A stretch of 64,000 bases of DNA from Nocardioides luteus (GTDB lineage Bacteria > Actinomycetota > Actinomycetes > Propionibacteriales > Nocardioidaceae), in contig NZ_JADOVJ010000001.1 of the NCBI RefSeq assembly GCF_015752315.1, positions 4,208,501 to 4,272,500 on the forward strand. Reading direction: 5' to 3'. Both the position numbers and the translations under genes were made by a program. The notes below the pieces were generated by a model. The model saw nothing but the letters and a program-made list of their open reading frames with translations. It had not been told where the DNA came from and did not search any database. Of this stretch, positions 16,244 through 24,643 are shown in pieces; the stretch's first letter is position 1; each line of letters begins with the position of its first letter.

Positions 16244-17743
16244 CTAGTGGTCGGCCGAGCAGTGGTAGTCGCGCGACGGCCGCTCGCCGGTGGTCAGGTA
16301 GGTCGTCACCGCGTGGTTCGCACAGCGGTTCCTGCCTGCCGGGTAGACGCCGTGGCCGCTCTGGTCGGCGGTCACCATGGTGGCCCGCTTGCCCAGTGCC
16401 GCCCGCATCTCCCGCGCACCGGAGAGCGGCGTCGCCGGGTCGCGGAGGTTCTGCACCATCAGTACGTTGGCCGGACCCCGATCGGAGATCCGGACCGGCG
16501 GTTCGACGGGATCAGGCCAGTAGGCGCACGGTGTGGCGTTGGCTCCCGCGGCACCGAACAGCGGATACCTGACTCTGTCGACAGCGACGTTGCGCTGGTA
16601 GGTCGTCACCGACGACGGCCAGCGCGCGTCATTGCAGATCATGTAGTAGCGGCCGGAGATGAGGTTGTCGACGTCGGTCGCGGTGTCGCCCCCGGGCAGC
16701 GGTGGCGGCGGCTGGTTCGCGTCGACCGCCTGCCAGATGCCCGCCAGCAGCGGCAGCTGGGTCGGGCCGTATAGCAGACCGAAGTTCACCAGCCGGAACG
16801 CGACGTGGTCGAAGGGGCCGTCCGGCGTCGGGATCGGCTTCTTCTCCAACCGCTCGGCGAGCTCGAAGTACTTCGCTCGTACCTGCGCCGGTGTCTTGCC
16901 CAGGCCGTACTCACGGTGGTTCGCCGCGGCGAACTTCGCGAAGGCCGGGAACGTGTCCTCGACCCCCTGGGACCACAGCCGGTTGCCCGCATAGTCCCAG
17001 CCACCCGGGCCCAGGTTGCTGTCGAGGACGATCCGGTCGCTGCGCTGCGGGAACAGGGTGGTGTAGACGGCGCCCAGGTGGGTTCCCCAGGAGGCACCGG
17101 CGTACGAAAGCTTCGGCTCGTCCAGCGCTGCCCTGATCCGGTCCATGTCGCGTGCGGTGTTGGCCGGGCTGACGTGCGGCAGCATCCAGGATGTCGTGGA
17201 CGTCGCGCACTGCTCGGCGATCTGCTTGCTCACGTCGGCGTGCGCGGTCACGTCGGCGGCGTCGAGCGGGTACGGCGGGATGCTCCCGGTCCCCAGCTGG
17301 TCCGCGGTGAGGTCGCACGTCACCGGCGTGCTGCGGCCGATCCCGCGCGGGTCGAAGCCGACCACGTCGTAGCTGTCCCGGACGCTCTGCGGAAGACCCA
17401 TCGCGACGAGCATCGCGGGGTAGCCCTCACCCGCGGACGGGCCGCCGGGATTGGTCACCAGGATGCCGCGCCGCTTGCCGGGCTTCGAGCTCGCCAGCCG
17501 CGAGACCGCGATGTCGATCGTCTTGCCGTCGGGGTCGCTGTAATCCAGCGGGACCTTCAGGGTCCCGCACTGCATCTCCTCCGGGATCGGCACCGGAGAG
17601 ATCTCGGCAGGGCACGTGTTCCACGTGATGCGGTCCGGTGGCACGGCATCTGCCTCGGCCGGACCGGCCAGCGAGACCACCGGGGCCAGTGTGGCCGCCA
17701 ACAAGACGACGGCGGCGGTGAGCGGTACCGAGATACGTTTCAT
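16244..17743 (-). CDS. secreted tripeptidyl-aminopeptidase-like hydrolase
   Basis: The 499-residue protein has a Sec signal peptide (KRISVPLTAAVVLLAATLAP, cleavage after AEA about residue 32) and the SlpD/SlpE/TAP alpha/beta-hydrolase fold. The nucleophile lies in YAGASWGTHLG and the catalytic His in DQSGHGVY. The C-terminal TAP-like domain contains several Cys that probably form disulfides. It likely removes tripeptides or hydrolyses esters outside the cell. A GAGGAAGAA Shine-Dalgarno region precedes the ATG at 17743. The 216-base divergent region to the HAD gene holds its promoter, but I see no clear operator. Confidence 0.9.
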   Translation of the reverse strand: MKRISVPLTAAVVLLAATLAPVVSLAGPAEADAVPPDRITWNTCPAEISPVPIPEEMQCGTLKVPLDYSDPDGKTIDIAVSRLASSKPGKRRGILVTNPGGPSAGEGYPAMLVAMGLPQSVRDSYDVVGFDPRGIGRSTPVTCDLTADQLGTGSIPPYPLDAADVTAHADVSKQIAEQCATSTTSWMLPHVSPANTARDMDRIRAALDEPKLSYAGASWGTHLGAVYTTLFPQRSDRIVLDSNLGPGGWDYAGNRLWSQGVEDTFPAFAKFAAANHREYGLGKTPAQVRAKYFELAERLEKKPIPTPDGPFDHVAFRLVNFGLLYGPTQLPLLAGIWQAVDANQPPPPLPGGDTATDVDNLISGRYYMICNDARWPSSVTTYQRNVAVDRVRYPLFGAAGANATPCAYWPDPVEPPVRISDRGPANVLMVQNLRDPATPLSGAREMRAALGKRATMVTADQSGHGVYPAGRNRCANHAVTTYLTTGERPSRDYHCSADH

Positions 17744-17959
17744 TTCTTCCTCCCGAGGATGGAGCTGGGTCGGTGTCAGTCTTCGCTGATCGACGGACGG
17801 GAACATCCGGCCGAAGACCATTCCCGGGGTGGCCGAAAGCACTATTGACCGGTGGGGAAAGTAGCGGTGGCGCAGATCACCGCCCCTGCTGAAGATGCTT
17901 GCCGCACGAGTCGGCGACAACGGATTGGCGGTTGGGCCGCGATCGGCAAGGATGTCCCC

Positions 17960-18760
17960 GTGATCGACGAGCGCCCCATCAAGACCTGGCTGACCGACAT
18001 GGACGGTGTCCTGGTGCGTGAGGAGGAGCCGATCCCGGGAGCCGCCGAGTTCCTGAAGAAGCTCACCGAGGCGTCGGTGCCGTTCATGGTGCTGACCAAC
18101 AACTCGATCTACACCCCGAGAGACCTCCGGGTCCGGCTGCTCCGCTCCGGCCTGGACGTGCCCGAGAAGTCGATCTGGACCTCGGCGATGGCCACCGCGC
18201 AGTTCCTCGCTGACCAGCGGCCGGACGGCTCGGCGTACGTCGTGGGTGAGGCCGGGCTGACGACCGCGCTGCACGCGGTCGGCTACGTGATGACCGAGAA
18301 CGATCCCGACTACGTCGTGCTGGGCGAGACCCGCACCTACTCGTTCGAGTCGATCACCCGGGCGATCCGGCTGATCGAGGGCGGCGCCCGGTTCATCGCG
18401 ACCAACCCGGACCCGAGCGGGCCGAGCCCGCAGGGCACCCTCCCCGCGACCGGCTCGGTGGCCGCGCTGATCAGTGCCGCGACCAACCGGGCGCCCTACT
18501 ACATCGGCAAGCCCAACCCGCTGATGATGCGCAGCGCCCTCAACCAGCTCGAGGCCCACTCCGAGACCACGGTGATGATCGGCGACCGGATGGACACCGA
18601 CATCATCAGCGGCCTCGAGGCAGGGATGCGCACGATCCTCGTCGAGACCGGGTCGACCAAGCCCGAGCAGGTCGAGACCTTCCCGTTCCGGCCGACGCGC
18701 GTGGTCGCGTCCATCGCCGACGTACTGCCGCTCGTCGACGGCCAGCAGGACGGTCAGTAG
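17960..18760 (+). CDS. HAD-IIA sugar-phosphatase (NagD-like)
   Basis: The 266-residue protein is a HAD-superfamily IIA phosphatase. The catalytic DxD is in [10 protein letters not shown], motif II is VLTNNS, the Lys is in [10 protein letters not shown] and the terminal acids are in [11 protein letters not shown] start at the GTG at 17960, preceded by AAGGA; the in-frame ATG at 17852 would add 36 residues outside the family's usual N terminus. It dephosphorylates small phosphometabolites. Its stop overlaps the convergent SDR stop by seven bases. Confidence 0.9.
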   Translation: MIDERPIKTWLTDMDGVLVREEEPIPGAAEFLKKLTEASVPFMVLTNNSIYTPRDLRVRLLRSGLDVPEKSIWTSAMATAQFLADQRPDGSAYVVGEAGLTTALHAVGYVMTENDPDYVVLGETRTYSFESITRAIRLIEGGARFIATNPDPSGPSPQGTLPATGSVAALISAATNRAPYYIGKPNPLMMRSALNQLEAHSETTVMIGDRMDTDIISGLEAGMRTILVETGSTKPEQVETFPFRPTRVVASIADVLPLVDGQQDGQ

Positions 18761-19461
18761 GGCAATGGACCCTGGCCCGAGACGTACGTCCCGGTCGGGC
18801 CGTCCGGGCCGAGCTGTGCCATCCGGACGATGATCTCGGCACCCTCCTCGACGGTCTGGGTGCCGGTGTGGCCGTTGAGGTCGGTGTCGGTGAAACCGGG
18901 TTCGACCGCGTTGATCCGGATGCTCGGGTAGGCCTTGGCGAGCTGGATGGTGGCGGCGTTGACGGCGGCCTTGGAGGCCGGGTAGCTCAGCCCCCGGTAG
19001 AAGTAGGTGAAACCGTCGGGGTCGCTGAGCATGCCGAGCGAGGCCAGGCCGCTGGAGACGTTGACGATGACGGGTGCCGCCGACTTCAGCAGCAGCGGGA
19101 CGAAGGCCTGGGTCACCCGGAGCCCGCCGAACAGGTTGGTCTCGAAGGTGGCGCGTACGTCCTCGATGCTCTCGTCCGCGGCGGTGGGGATGGCGTTGCC
19201 GGCCAGCCGCGGCTCGACGCCGGCGTTGTTGACGAGTACGTCGAGGCCACCGTCGGCGGCGATCTGCTCGGCCGCGGCGGTGACGGAGGCGTCGTCGGTG
19301 ACGTCGATGCGCACGAACCGGGCGCCGAGCTCGGCCGCCGCGGCTCGGCCACGGGCCTCGTCCCGGGCGCCGATGTAGACGGTGTGCCCGGCGGCGAGAA
19401 GGCGTCGGGCGGTCTCCTTGCCGAGGCCCTTGTTGGCCCCGGTGATCAGTGTGGTGGTCAT
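18754..19461 (-). CDS. SDR-family oxidoreductase
   Basis: The 235-residue classical SDR has [24 protein letters not shown], the catalytic Ser in VNVSSG and an intact YPASK motif. It resembles the carbonyl-reductase-like SDRs commonly found beside MmyB-type regulators. The regulator at 19545 is divergent with an 83-base intergenic region. This is the second such pair in the window (compare 9255/10204); here the catalytic Tyr is retained. Confidence 0.9.
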   Translation of the reverse strand: MTTTLITGANKGLGKETARRLLAAGHTVYIGARDEARGRAAAAELGARFVRIDVTDDASVTAAAEQIAADGGLDVLVNNAGVEPRLAGNAIPTAADESIEDVRATFETNLFGGLRVTQAFVPLLLKSAAPVIVNVSSGLASLGMLSDPDGFTYFYRGLSYPASKAAVNAATIQLAKAYPSIRINAVEPGFTDTDLNGHTGTQTVEEGAEIIVRMAQLGPDGPTGTYVSGQGPLPY

Positions 19462-19544
19462 GCCTCCAGGCTGCGTCGGTGACGCGGCCCCAAGAAGCGG
19501 TCCGGTTTTCGTAGGACTGGCAGGGCCAGGACATCGGCCCGGAC

Positions 19545-20411
19545 ATGTCGGAGACTGGTGGGGTGGAGTCATCGGAGTTCGGCCGGGTGCTGCGGCGCTG
19601 GCGTGACCGCGTGGATCCCGCCGCGGTCGGCCTGCCTGCGGGTGGCCGGCGACGAGCCGCCGGGCTGCGGCGCGAGGAGGTCGCCGGCCTGGCCGGCATC
19701 TCGGTCGACTACCTGACCCGGCTCGAGCAGGGCCGGGCGACCTCGCCGTCGGCGCAGGTCGTCGAGGCGCTGGCCCGGGCGCTCCGGCTTCCGGACGCCG
19801 ACCGTGACCTGCTGTTCCGTCTGGCCGGCCACGCCGCTCCCGGCCGGGAGGCGATCTCCACGCGGGTCTCGCCGAGCGTGCAGCGGCTCCTCGACCGCCT
19901 GGCGCACACCCCGGTCGTGGTCTACGACGCGGCGTGGAACCTGGTGATCGCCAACGAGGCCTACGACGCGCTCATGGGCGCGACCACGACCTGGCAGGGC
20001 CGCGAGCGCAACGCGGTGTGGCGCAACTTCGTCGGCCCGGGCAGCCGGGCGGTCACCTCCCCGGCGGAGACCGAGGCGCTGCAGGCGGGGCTGGTCGCCG
20101 ACCTGAGGCTCACCGCCGCTCGCTATCCCGGTGACCAGCGGCTGCGACGGCTCCTCGACGACCTGCGCGCCGCCAGCCCACGCTTCGTGGACCTGTGGGA
20201 GAGCGCCGACCCTTCCCGGCACCATGAACCGGCCCGGCACAAGGTCATCGACCATCCCACCGTCGGCCCGATCGCGCTCGACTGCGACACGCTCACCGTC
20301 GCCGTCGAGGACCTGCGGATCATGGTCTACACCGCCGATCCGGGCACCGAGGACGCCGATCGTCTGGCCCTGGCGACGGTCGTCGGCAACCAGACGCTCG
20401 AGGATCGCTGA
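19545..20411 (+). CDS. MmyB-type XRE regulator
   Basis: The 288-residue regulator has an N-terminal HTH (AAGLRREEVAGLAGISVDYL, then TRLEQGR, about residues 37-65) and a MmyB ligand-binding domain (VVVYDAAWNLVIANEAYDAL, RNAVWRNFVGPGSR, VIDHPTVGPIALDCD). It probably controls the divergent SDR at 18754-19461 in response to a small ligand. A GTG at 19563 is an alternative start. It is about 30-35% identical by eye in its conserved blocks to the paralogue at 9255-10091, so they are separate specificities rather than a recent duplication. Confidence 0.9.
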   Translation: MSETGGVESSEFGRVLRRWRDRVDPAAVGLPAGGRRRAAGLRREEVAGLAGISVDYLTRLEQGRATSPSAQVVEALARALRLPDADRDLLFRLAGHAAPGREAISTRVSPSVQRLLDRLAHTPVVVYDAAWNLVIANEAYDALMGATTTWQGRERNAVWRNFVGPGSRAVTSPAETEALQAGLVADLRLTAARYPGDQRLRRLLDDLRAASPRFVDLWESADPSRHHEPARHKVIDHPTVGPIALDCDTLTVAVEDLRIMVYTADPGTEDADRLALATVVGNQTLEDR

Positions 20412-20426
20412 GCGCCGCGGGCCGCC

Positions 20427-21473
20427 TCAGTCCGCGAGCTCGAACTCGGCCCGTCCCTTGCGCCGCCCGCGGTCAGCGGGGAACGCCGACCAGAACCGGC
20501 GCTGGTACTGCGACGGTGAGATGCCGAGCCGCGCGACGAACGTACGCCGCAGCGCCTCCGGGCTGCCGTATCCCGACCGCGCCGCCGTCTCGGTCACGCT
20601 CGCACCGCCTTCGAGGCACACCCGGGCGAGGTCGAAGCGCACCGCGGTGACGTACTCCGAGGGCGTCTGGCCGAGCTCGTCGCGGAAGCGCCGGGCCAGA
20701 TGGCGCGGGCTGGTCGAGACGAGCCGGGCGAGGTCGGTCACGGTCCAGGCGCGGGTGGGGTCGGCGTCGACCAGATCGGTCGCGCGGCGCACGATCGACG
20801 CCGGTTGCGCCCGGGCCCGCAGCGGGACGGAGTACTGCGACTGGCCGCCGGAGCGCTGCAGGTAGACGAGGAGGAGCTGGGCGACCTGCCGGGCGACGTC
20901 GGCGCCGTGGTCGTCCTCCACGAGGGCGAGCGCCAGATCGATGCCCGCCGCGACCCCGGCCGAGGTCAGGATGTCGCCGTCACGTACGAAGATCGCGTCG
21001 GGGTCGACGCGCACGCTCGGATAGCGCCGCTGGAGCTCCGGCGCGAACTTCCAGTGCGTCGTCGCGCGCCGGCCGTCGAGCATGCCGATCTCGGCGAGCA
21101 CGAAGGCACCGCTGCAGATCGAGACCACCCGCCGCGCACGCGAAGCCAGCGAGGCCGCCGCCTCGGTGAGCGGGCTGCGTACGAACTCGTGGGGCGGCCG
21201 CTCGCTTCCCGGCAGGATCACGGTGTCGAACTCGCCCGCATCGTGGACGGCGCCGTGCACGGAGACCCGGCTGCCGAGAGAGGTCACCACGTCGTTCCCA
21301 TCCGGTGAGAGCAGCACGATGTCGTAGGCGTCCACCGCCTGGTTGGCCTCCACGAAGACCTCCGCGGGACCGACGTAGTCGAGCATCTTCACGCCGTCGA
21401 AGAGCAGGAACGCGATGCGTCGGCGGGCGTGGGACGAGGGCACGTGACCATCGGCAGGGCCGCGGTCGATCAA
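20427..21473 (-). CDS. GlxA-type AraC regulator with DJ-1/PfpI domain
   Basis: This 348-residue protein fuses a DJ-1/PfpI amidotransferase-like sensor (about residues 18-190; Cys in VVSICSGAFVLAE) to a C-terminal AraC double HTH (about 240-320; VTDLARLVSTSPRHLARRF and VTETAARSGYGSPEALRRTF). GlxA-type regulators respond to small metabolites, often quaternary amines. It lies divergent from the OhrR-like gene at 21605, and three palindromic operators occupy the shared region, so it may itself be under OhrR control. The first 15 residues before RRIAFLLFDGV may be an over-long start. Confidence 0.88.
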   Translation of the reverse strand: MIDRGPADGHVPSSHARRRIAFLLFDGVKMLDYVGPAEVFVEANQAVDAYDIVLLSPDGNDVVTSLGSRVSVHGAVHDAGEFDTVILPGSERPPHEFVRSPLTEAAASLASRARRVVSICSGAFVLAEIGMLDGRRATTHWKFAPELQRRYPSVRVDPDAIFVRDGDILTSAGVAAGIDLALALVEDDHGADVARQVAQLLLVYLQRSGGQSQYSVPLRARAQPASIVRRATDLVDADPTRAWTVTDLARLVSTSPRHLARRFRDELGQTPSEYVTAVRFDLARVCLEGGASVTETAARSGYGSPEALRRTFVARLGISPSQYQRRFWSAFPADRGRRKGRAEFELAD

Positions 21474-21514
21474 AGCGGTGCTGGATATGTCGGTTCACTC
21501 CTCGAGGCGGATTA

Positions 21515-21588
21515 CCTTGCGTACAAGGAATCTACGCCGCACTTACCTTGCACACAAGGCTTCTTTCCCAAAAGGCTTGCGCGCAAGG
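21515..21588. promoter_or_regulatory. triplet OhrR-type operators
   Basis: Three near-identical palindromes occur at 21515-21528 (CCTTGCGTACAAGG), 21546-21559 (CCTTGCACACAAGG) and 21575-21588 (GCTTGCGCGCAAGG). Their starts are 31 and 29 bases apart, about three helical turns, so they face the same side of DNA. They fill the region between the divergent GlxA-type gene and the MarR/OhrR gene. Multiple phased sites suggest cooperative, autoregulated repression by the adjacent MarR protein (inference). Confidence 0.8.
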
Positions 21589-21604
21589 GTTGTAGGGTGG
21601 ACCT

Positions 21605-22051
21605 ATGACAGAGACTCGCCACAGCCTGGAGCTGAGCGAGCAGCTGTGCTTCTCGCTCTACACCGCGCAGCGGCTCGTGACCGCGGCCTACCGACCGATC
21701 CTCGACGCCCTTGGCCTGACCTATCCCCAGTACGTCGCCATGCTCGTGCTCTGGGAGAGCTCCCCCGTCACCATGGGCGAGCTCGGCGAGCGGCTGGGCC
21801 TCGACTACGGCACCGTCACGCCGCTGGTCAGGCGCCTGGAGGCGGCCGGGCTGATCACCCGCGAGAAGCGCCCCGAGGACCAGCGCAGCGTCCGGCTGCG
21901 CCTGACCGACGCCGGCACCGAGCTGCGCAGCCGGGCCGAGGGCGTGCCCGACACCATCGCCGAGGTGATGGCGCTGCAGCCCGAGGAGTTCTCCATCCTC
22001 AAGGAGTCCCTCGACCACCTCAGCGACAACGTCGCCCAGCGCCTGCGCTGA
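21605..22051 (+). CDS. OhrR-like MarR-family peroxide sensor
   Basis: This 148-residue winged-helix repressor has the OhrR hallmarks: the N-terminal reactive Cys (C15 in SEQLCFSLYTAQR), the LTYPQYVAMLVLWE segment and a wing with EKRPEDQRSVRLRL. OhrR proteins are released from DNA when this Cys is oxidised by organic hydroperoxides. No ohr peroxidase gene is present in the window; the only neighbours are the divergent GlxA-type gene and a convergent acyltransferase two bases away. The three operators at 21515-21588 strongly suggest autoregulation. Confidence 0.9.
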   Translation: MTETRHSLELSEQLCFSLYTAQRLVTAAYRPILDALGLTYPQYVAMLVLWESSPVTMGELGERLGLDYGTVTPLVRRLEAAGLITREKRPEDQRSVRLRLTDAGTELRSRAEGVPDTIAEVMALQPEEFSILKESLDHLSDNVAQRLR

Positions 22052-22053
22052 GC

Positions 22054-23244
22054 TCACCGCATCCCGAACAGGAACCGGGTCACCGGCGTACGCCTGACGA
22101 GGACGTCGTAGATACCGACCGTGAGCAGCAGCGAGACGGCGACGATGACCACGTACTGGAGGAGCGCCGGGAGGGGCCAGCGGACGACGACGTACGCGAC
22201 GCCGACCACGACCGGTTGATGCAGGATGTAGATCGGCAGGACCGCGGGGCCGAGATAGCCGGTCAACCGGACTCGCAGCGAGGAGCCGTCCTCTCGCGGT
22301 GAGGCCCGCGGGCGGTCCAGCAGCCCGAGGATCGCCACCACCGCGCACCAGCCGACGGCTCCGTAGAACGCCCGGCCGGCCATCGCGAGCGGGCTCGACT
22401 CGACGAACGGATCCTCGGTGAGGAAGAACCCCGGGGCGCCACCGCAGAAGAGGAGCACCGCCGCCACGAGTGCCGTCCTGCCGTTTCGCTGCATCGCAGC
22501 GCGGAGCCGCTCGTCGGCGGCGATGAGCAGGCCGAAGGAGAAGAAGAGCAGGTACGCCAGCCGGTGCCAGCCGCCGTAGTCGACCTCCAGCCCCCACACC
22601 GCGCACACCAGCGCCAGCGGGAGCCCGGCGAGCAGGATCGTCCACGGCCGCCGCTCGACCGCCTCCGCGACCGCCGAGAGCGTTCGCGCGCGCCACCCGT
22701 CCGGCAGCAGCGCCACCGGCACCGCCACCACCAACGAGAACGCGAGCAGCAGGACCACGAACCACAGGTGCCCCGACTCGAACTGCTCACCACGAACCAG
22801 GAAGGGCAGCCGCCCCAGCGAGAGGTGGACGTCGAAGAAGATCGGGAGGTATTCGACGTACGACTCGGGGTGGCCGTCAGCACGCCACCGCAGCCACTGC
22901 GGGAACGGCAGCAGGGCGAAGACGGAGAAGACCAGAGGTACGCCGAGGCGGCGCAGCCGCTCCAGGACGAACCCGCTCCCGCCGCGGCGGCGCAGTGACT
23001 GCGCCGCCCCGAACCCGGCGATCACGAAGAGCAGCGGCATCGCCCAGACCACCACCGGGCCGGCCGCCATCGCGAGCGGTGCCGTGGTGTCGTTGTGGAC
23101 GTAGAAGTCGGTCTCGGAGTCGAAGACCAGCGCGGAGTGGAAGAAGACCAGCCCCACGACCACCAGCGCCCGCAGCGCATCCATCTCCGAACGCCGCTCG
23201 GGCCGGGCGGTGCCCTCCGCCTCCCCCGCCGGCACGGTCGTCAT
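22054..23244 (-). CDS. acyltransferase-3 family membrane protein
   Basis: This 396-residue integral membrane protein has about ten helices and the acyltransferase-3 (OafB/OpgC) pattern: an RxxEMDALRAL start, the catalytic-type His in FHSALVF, and a RRLGVPLVFSVFALLPF segment. Members transfer acyl groups to cell-envelope sugars or antibiotics. The acceptor is unknown. Its stop lies two bases after that of the convergent OhrR-like gene. Confidence 0.85.
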   Translation of the reverse strand: MTTVPAGEAEGTARPERRSEMDALRALVVVGLVFFHSALVFDSETDFYVHNDTTAPLAMAAGPVVVWAMPLLFVIAGFGAAQSLRRRGGSGFVLERLRRLGVPLVFSVFALLPFPQWLRWRADGHPESYVEYLPIFFDVHLSLGRLPFLVRGEQFESGHLWFVVLLLAFSLVVAVPVALLPDGWRARTLSAVAEAVERRPWTILLAGLPLALVCAVWGLEVDYGGWHRLAYLLFFSFGLLIAADERLRAAMQRNGRTALVAAVLLFCGGAPGFFLTEDPFVESSPLAMAGRAFYGAVGWCAVVAILGLLDRPRASPREDGSSLRVRLTGYLGPAVLPIYILHQPVVVGVAYVVVRWPLPALLQYVVIVAVSLLLTVGIYDVLVRRTPVTRFLFGMR

Positions 23245-23321
23245 GACGCCTCAACGTAGCCTCGCGCGCGTGGCCTGTCGCCCTCAATTGCCGGCGGCTG
23301 CGAGGACCGGCGCCGACCTCC

Positions 23322-23708
23322 TCAGTCGGTCAGGCGCAGGTCGTCCTCAGCCCGGGGCGGCAGGTTGGAGAGGGCGGTCTGGACCAGCGCGACGCGGGCC
23401 TTGACCGTGACCGCCCGGCGGAGCCGGCCGACGTCGTCACCGATGTGGCGCTCGACGGACTCGCGGATCTGCTCCTCCGGGAAGGACGGGCGACCACCGA
23501 CCGGGACGTCGACGTCGGGGAGGTCGGTGAGCACCGGGAAGATCTGGGTGCCGATGCTGTCCAGGAGCTTGAAGCGCTGGAACCGGTCGGTCTCGTCCCA
23601 GACCTTGTCGATGTCTGCACCGCCCTTGCGGAACCTCCGGCCGGAGGCCAGGAAGGTCTTCGCCGTCCCGGTCAGGGCCACGGTGAGCTCGTGCTCGGTC
23701 AATCGCAT
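23322..23708 (-). CDS. conserved-looking protein of unknown function
   Basis: The 128-residue soluble protein matches no family I recognise. It is charged and mostly helical (LTEHELTVALTGTAKTFLAS, then a KVWDETDRFQRFKLLDSIG block, then a C-terminal helix with RLRRAVTVKARVALVQTALS). The ATG at 23708 was chosen because the preceding in-frame residues are not gene-like. It stands alone between the acyltransferase and aldo/keto reductase genes on the same strand. Confidence 0.6.
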   Translation of the reverse strand: MRLTEHELTVALTGTAKTFLASGRRFRKGGADIDKVWDETDRFQRFKLLDSIGTQIFPVLTDLPDVDVPVGGRPSFPEEQIRESVERHIGDDVGRLRRAVTVKARVALVQTALSNLPPRAEDDLRLTD

Positions 23709-23792
23709 GAGCCAAGCATGCCCCCAACCAGGACGGACACCACCCCTGGGCCGATCACCGATCGATAACACCTGCCCCGGCCGACCAGGAGG

Positions 23793-24614
23793 TCAGGCGG
23801 CGTTGAACGTCGCCGGGTCCGGGCCGGTGCGGCCGTCGCTCTCCAGGGCGTCGATCGCGGCGAGGTCGGCGTCGGTGAGATCGAAGCCGAACACGTCGAT
23901 GTTCTGCGCGATCCGCGACGGGGTCACCGACTTGGGGATCACGATCCGGCCCTGCTGGAGGTGCCAGCGCAGGATCACCTGGGCGGTGGTACGGCCGAGG
24001 CGGCCGGCGATCGCGGTGATGACCGGATTCTCGAGCATGGCGCCCTGAGCGAGCGGGCTCCACGCCTCGGTCGCGATCCCGAGTCGGTCGTCGGCGGCCG
24101 CCGTCGCGCGCTGCTGCAGCGCCGGGTGCAGCTCGATCTGGTTGACGGCCGGCACCGTGCCGCCGAGGGTCACGATCCGGTCGAGGTGCTCGGGCAGGAA
24201 GTTGGAGACGCCGATCGCGCGGGTCTGGCCCGCGGCGTACAGCTCCTCGAGTCCCTGCCAGGCGGCGGCGTACAGATCGCGGCCGGGGGTGGGCCAGTGG
24301 ATCAGGTAGAGGTCGACGTGGTCGAGGCCGAGGAGCTCGAGGCTCTTCTCGTACGCCTCGGCCGGCCGCTCGTGGTCGGCGTTCCAGAGCTTCGTGGTGA
24401 TGAAGAGCTCCTCGCGGGCGGTGCCGGACTTCGCGAGGGCGCGGCCGACGCCGGCCTCGTTGCCGTAGACGGCCGCGGTGTCGATGCTGCGGTAGCCGGC
24501 CTCGAGCGCCGCGGTCACGGCCGCCTCGGTCTCGTCGTTCGGCACCTGGAAGACGCCGTAGCCGAGCTGCGGCATCTCGACGCCGTTGTTGAGGGTGATG
24601 GTCGGGATGGTCAT
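23793..24614 (-). CDS. aldo/keto reductase
   Basis: The 273-residue enzyme has the AKR TIM-barrel tetrad: Asp and Tyr in SIDTAAVYGNE, Lys in FITTKLWN and His in LYLIHWP. It also has the NADPH-binding IPKSVTPSRIAQN segment. It resembles the 2,5-diketo-D-gluconate reductase group (AKR5). It lies 29 bases downstream of the MFS transporter on the same strand, and the divergent MarR at 25967 probably regulates both. A reduction-plus-efflux detoxification unit is plausible. Confidence 0.93.
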   Translation of the reverse strand: MTIPTITLNNGVEMPQLGYGVFQVPNDETEAAVTAALEAGYRSIDTAAVYGNEAGVGRALAKSGTAREELFITTKLWNADHERPAEAYEKSLELLGLDHVDLYLIHWPTPGRDLYAAAWQGLEELYAAGQTRAIGVSNFLPEHLDRIVTLGGTVPAVNQIELHPALQQRATAAADDRLGIATEAWSPLAQGAMLENPVITAIAGRLGRTTAQVILRWHLQQGRIVIPKSVTPSRIAQNIDVFGFDLTDADLAAIDALESDGRTGPDPATFNAA

Positions 24615-24643
24615 GACTTCCTTCTCTTCGAGGTGGGTGAGGT

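Noticed and set aside
16244..19699. A 1151-residue open frame on the minus strand
   Set aside because: Only its 3' third (16244-17743) has gene-like motifs and a signal peptide start. The rest runs antisense to the HAD gene and out of frame with the SDR; it is a GC-rich shadow frame.
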